The notes under the pieces are model-generated. The model worked only from the letters and a program-made list of their open reading frames with translations. It was not told the origin of the DNA and did no database searches. Of a stretch of 64,000 nucleotides of DNA, positions 62,901 through 64,000 are shown one piece after another; position 1 is the stretch's first letter, and every line of letters starts with the position of its first letter. This stretch comes from Scatophagus argus (Eukaryota; Chordata; Actinopteri; Scatophagidae). The translations under genes were made by a program, and so were the position numbers. The stretch covers positions 4,088,862 to 4,152,861 of the forward strand of contig NC_058510.1 in the NCBI RefSeq assembly GCF_020382885.2, written 5' to 3'.

Positions 62901-63384
62901 GTGTGTATTTCGATTTATTGGTGAGATAAAAACAGTGAGTGAGCTTGGGCAGCTCTGTACTGCCATAGTGCTGCTGGAGGTACATTTTTGAAAAAAAAGT
63001 GTGAATATGTAATGTTTAACATGCTCTCAAAGAAATGAGAGCATTTATGAAGTGGACACCAATGGGGAAAATCAACAATAACTAATCACGTGGAAGGTCA
63101 CAGTTACAGTAAAATGCATCATTTATGAATTATTTAACAGCTTATCCTCTCAGGTCCAGGAAAGGAGTCCTTTTATCACCCTCTGGGGGAGTCTGACCCT
63201 CCGGAGCCTTTGTTCTCTTCCACTGAATACCAGCCGCTTGCCCTTGACAACGGTGGCGTCCTGTATTCAGACCGCTTGGGCCACAGTGATGTTATCAGTG
63301 AACTCCCAATTGATCCGGATTCCTCTGGTGACTTGGAGTTTTCTTTTCCTCTCTCGGAGAGCAGTGACCTGGCAGGTCCACCAG
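54658..63384 (+). CDS. pkd1l1: Polycystin-1-like protein, probably Pkd1l1, 5' 16 exons, partial
   Basis: Sixteen exons join in phase with GT-AG borders: 54658-54854, 55434-55568, 55693-55871, 56987-57148, 57266-57588, 57959-58045, 58458-59628, 60139-60304, 60824-61063, 61171-61303, 61403-61606, 61680-61861, 61959-62162, 62409-62572, 62670-62900, 63154-63384. They total 4009 nt, about 1336 residues, and continue off the right edge. The order is: hydrophobic signal peptide (1-~28), WSC-like Cys domain (~33-105), a β-sandwich/PKD-like region with many N-glycosylation sites, two canonical PKD repeats (LLWHFGDS and FLWSFGDGSS, ~765-930), then an REJ-like region and a Ser/Thr-rich tail. GPS, PLAT and transmembrane segments lie beyond the window. 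In fish and mammals Pkd1l1 partners Pkd2 in cilia of the left-right organiser to sense nodal flow. Two tandem PKD repeats without LRRs favour pkd1l1 over pkd1. Pkd1l2/pkd1l3 types are not excluded. Confidence 0.75.
55434..55568 (+). CDS. pkd1l1: pkd1l1 exon 2: end of WSC-like domain
   Basis: Encodes GYQVAALSSEVCSCGNQQGG and LVASECLNTST. The YxVAAL…CSCG pattern is typical of WSC domains. It joins exon 1 through a split Gly codon. The donor is GTGAGA. Confidence 0.75.
55693..55871 (+). CDS. pkd1l1: pkd1l1 exon 3
   Basis: Encodes RVLSSLPVGHGQRHSVALYR to VFVVEVSGNLAGRPDQPTG. The last part (AGKVFVVEVSGNLAG) looks like the closing strand of a β-sandwich domain. Borders are TTCTAG and GTGCAG, phase 1 at the end. 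Confidence 0.72.
56987..57148 (+). CDS. pkd1l1: pkd1l1 exon 4
   Basis: Encodes GIRGLGGQDFSYVTVEIQEL to WILETPGKYEL, a β-rich extracellular segment. It follows TTTTAG and ends before GTGAGT in phase 1. Confidence 0.7.
57266..57588 (+). CDS. pkd1l1: pkd1l1 exon 5: PKD-like β-sandwich, first part
   Basis: A 323-nt exon encoding a Ser/Pro-rich stretch, then VRVEAAYLGDRLTLQADHHS and AEFLWSFTHMEKGQN, where FLWSF occupies the position of the PKD-repeat WxFGDG motif but lacks the acidic residues. The acceptor is GCTTAG and the donor GTGAGT, phase 0. Confidence 0.75.
57959..58045 (+). CDS. pkd1l1: pkd1l1 exon 6: PKD-like β-sandwich, end
   Basis: An 87-nt phase 0-0 exon, NWTFETEGVHVVSVNASGVH to TIHV. 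It matches the closing PKD-repeat pattern (F/Y…G.Y.V.V.A.N) and completes the degenerate repeat begun in exon 5. Two N-glycosylation sequons (NWT and NAS) are present. Confidence 0.78.
58458..59628 (+). CDS. pkd1l1: pkd1l1 exon 7: large exon, glycosylated extracellular region
   Basis: A 1171-nt exon, by far the largest of the gene, encoding about 390 residues. It has an Asn-rich stretch, a Cys-rich stretch (ENCSHLHCSISNHG…CCPGGT), degenerate PKD-like repeats ending YKVTVEASNPVSWASFSTHI, and many N-glycosylation sequons. The donor is GTGAGG. The frame runs on 53 nt past the donor to a stop, so splicing there is required to continue the protein. Confidence 0.8.
60139..60304 (+). CDS. pkd1l1: pkd1l1 exon 8: canonical PKD repeat 1
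   Basis: Encodes VWIYAAKQAYPTNTDITFLA to KRYHKPG with the hallmark LLWHFGDSRSA of a PKD repeat. It joins exon 7 through a split Val codon. The donor is GTATTA. Confidence 0.85.
60484..60775. repeat. Dispersed fish repeat in a pkd1l1 intron
   Basis: About 290 bp beginning AAAGGAACAGTATACCCAAA, continuing AATGAAA…ATCTACTCACC, TTCACAGCAAAACAGCAATG and ending CCCAAACTGATGTGAAAAGA. I recognise this as a repeat found in many copies in percomorph genomes (usual opening GGAACAGTTCACCCAAAAATG). I cannot assign a family name. It ends about 50 bp before the acceptor of pkd1l1 exon 9. Confidence 0.65.
60824..61063 (+). CDS. pkd1l1: pkd1l1 exon 9: end of PKD 1, start of PKD 2
   Basis: RYDVFVVMSRGRTSLTSN closes the first PKD repeat, and VNFLWSFGDGSSRLGQSTEH opens the second, with an intact WSFGDG core. 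The borders are AATGTAG and GTGAGT. Confidence 0.88.
61171..61303 (+). CDS. pkd1l1: pkd1l1 exon 10: end of PKD 2
   Basis: RTGEFRLTVNVSNLVSSASL completes the second PKD repeat, followed by VVDRPCQPPPVKNMGPLKLQ, which begins the REJ-like region. It ends in phase 0 before GTACAT. Confidence 0.87.
61403..61606 (+). CDS. pkd1l1: pkd1l1 exon 11: REJ-like region
   Basis: A phase 0-0 exon encoding VRRYEVVRLGVTYETEVDCD to YTAIAM. The LRYTWTLFDSAGR segment is typical of REJ modules after PKD repeats. The acceptor is TTCAAG and the donor GTAAGC. Confidence 0.83.
61680..61861 (+). CDS. pkd1l1: pkd1l1 exon 12: REJ-like region
   Basis: Encodes VQVFGSVVYSNYSVQVEVKP to LDGQRSYDPDFPMNPV. The LDGQRSYDPD motif is a polycystin REJ signature (LDGS.SYDPD). 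The acceptor is CTGCAG and the donor GTACAG. Confidence 0.87.
61959..62162 (+). CDS. pkd1l1: pkd1l1 exon 13: REJ-like region
   Basis: Encodes SFSWTCKPVSSITSSCFHQD to LTLKSNVIG. SFSWTC continues the REJ motif from exon 12 (SYDPD…F.W.C), and FQFTLTIHSGERSASSETFL is the matching closing strand. Confidence 0.87.
62409..62572 (+). CDS. pkd1l1: pkd1l1 exon 14: REJ-like Cys-rich segment
   Basis: KVTVNCPQCQGEQVNWDQSF and the following CEGCDADPKFIDYTWSLYLV match the CxxC…N…LxCxxC pattern of REJ modules. The donor GTTACA at 62573 is weak, but it restores frame with exon 15. Confidence 0.83.
62670..62900 (+). CDS. pkd1l1: pkd1l1 exon 15: Ser/Thr-rich linker
   Basis: Encodes VPFCYKVDLSAPATIMEGPS to RKNSTIVG. 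It is Ser/Thr/Glu-rich and low-complexity, with several possible O-glycosylation positions. The acceptor is TTCCAG and the donor GTGTGT, phase 1. Confidence 0.75.
63154..63384 (+). CDS. pkd1l1: pkd1l1 exon 16: acidic linker, last exon in window
   Basis: Encodes GPGKESFYHPLGESDPPEPL to SSDLAGPP. It is acidic, with an ELPIDPDSSGDLEFSF stretch. The acceptor is TCTCAG and the donor GTGAGA. The sequence from 63385 to 64000 is intron with no further exon recognised. Confidence 0.75.
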
Positions 63385-64000
63385 GTGAGATGAAACTGAG
63401 CTGAATTTTGTTAGGCTGCTCTTGTCAGACAGTCGCACGGAACGAGTCAAAATCAAACAGTTCTTTCATTTGGTCTTTAAATGTTGAAATTAAATGCCCC
63501 GCAACCCCACAGGTGATTTCAGGTACTCTGACTGATTAGACCTGACCTATAAGAATTATAAAGGTGTAACTTGTCTCAAGCTAACAGAGTATGCAGGAGC
63601 TGTCAATCACAGCTCATCACAGAGATCCAATCAGTAACAGTAGTTGGCTTCAGCCAACTCCTTCAGTGGCTAAATGTTTAATGTTCACCAGTTTATCAGA
63701 TCTTTTTCTCGAGAAAACAGCTGGCTGCTGTTTCGACAAACAACGCTAATGAAAGGTAAATCAAAATGAGCAAAAAGAGGCTAAAGAGGGGAGCTGAGGA
63801 GTTAGTGATAATCCTGTGTGGGTTCGTCACTACAAAGCACTCCCAATGCCATCTCCCGCCTGTCCATCCTCCTTCATTCAGAAATGTGTCATCATATGGA
63901 AGTTTCATCTGGATTTAAACTGATTACTAATTGAGCCTGTAGCAGCTTTAATCACAGGGAACAGTCTAGAAAAAGTTAATTGTCCAACCTGCAACCTACA

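Overview
The window looks like a percomorph-type teleost fish genome segment. Genes are split by GT-AG introns, dinucleotide microsatellites are dense, and several dispersed repeats are of kinds common in spiny-rayed fish (a Tc1 relic, AT-rich MITE-like repeats, a tRNA-derived fragment, and an 'AAAAATGAAA…CTACTCACCC' repeat). There is no sign of bacterial, plasmid, phage, viral or CRISPR sequence. Species and repeat-family calls come from recognition, not from a search.

Three protein genes can be supported. (1) mllt10 (AF10), minus strand, coding from 29906 down to 2521 and continuing past the left edge. Twelve coding exons join in phase to about 668 residues. They encode the N-terminal PHD/zinc-knuckle/extended-PHD (PZP) histone H3 reader and a long Ser/Gly-rich middle. 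The C-terminal octapeptide/leucine-zipper that binds DOT1L is not in the window. (2) skida1, plus strand, 38727-41231: one intact 834-residue coding exon with an N-terminal SKI/DACH domain. (3) A polycystin-1-like gene, plus strand, 54658 to beyond the right edge. Sixteen phase-consistent exons encode about 1336 residues: signal peptide, WSC-like domain, two classic PKD repeats and the start of an REJ-like region. With only two clear PKD repeats and no leucine-rich repeats it best fits pkd1l1, a left-right asymmetry gene.

Layout: 1-2520 is a downstream mllt10 intron. 2521-29906 is mllt10, with introns full of microsatellites and DNA-transposon relics. 29907-38726 is the 8.8 kb interval between the divergent mllt10 and skida1, holding both promoters and candidate conserved noncoding sequence. 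38727-41231 is skida1, followed by its 3'UTR to about 42.3 kb. About 42.3-54.6 kb is gene-poor, with CpG-rich patches, CTG repeats, a possible enhancer and a consensus CTCF site. 54658-63384 is pkd1l1, and its next intron runs to the end.

The mllt10/skida1 divergent pair is, to my knowledge, also found in mammals, which supports both names. mllt10 and skida1 are nuclear chromatin-associated proteins. pkd1l1 is a membrane sensor, and nothing in the sequence suggests it acts with the other two. I found no convincing undescribed system. The points most worth checking are the loss of the AT-hook core from mllt10, an mllt10 segment I could not locate, the WSC-like N-terminus of pkd1l1, a possible CTCF boundary between skida1 and pkd1l1, and an unassigned exon-like segment in an mllt10 intron.
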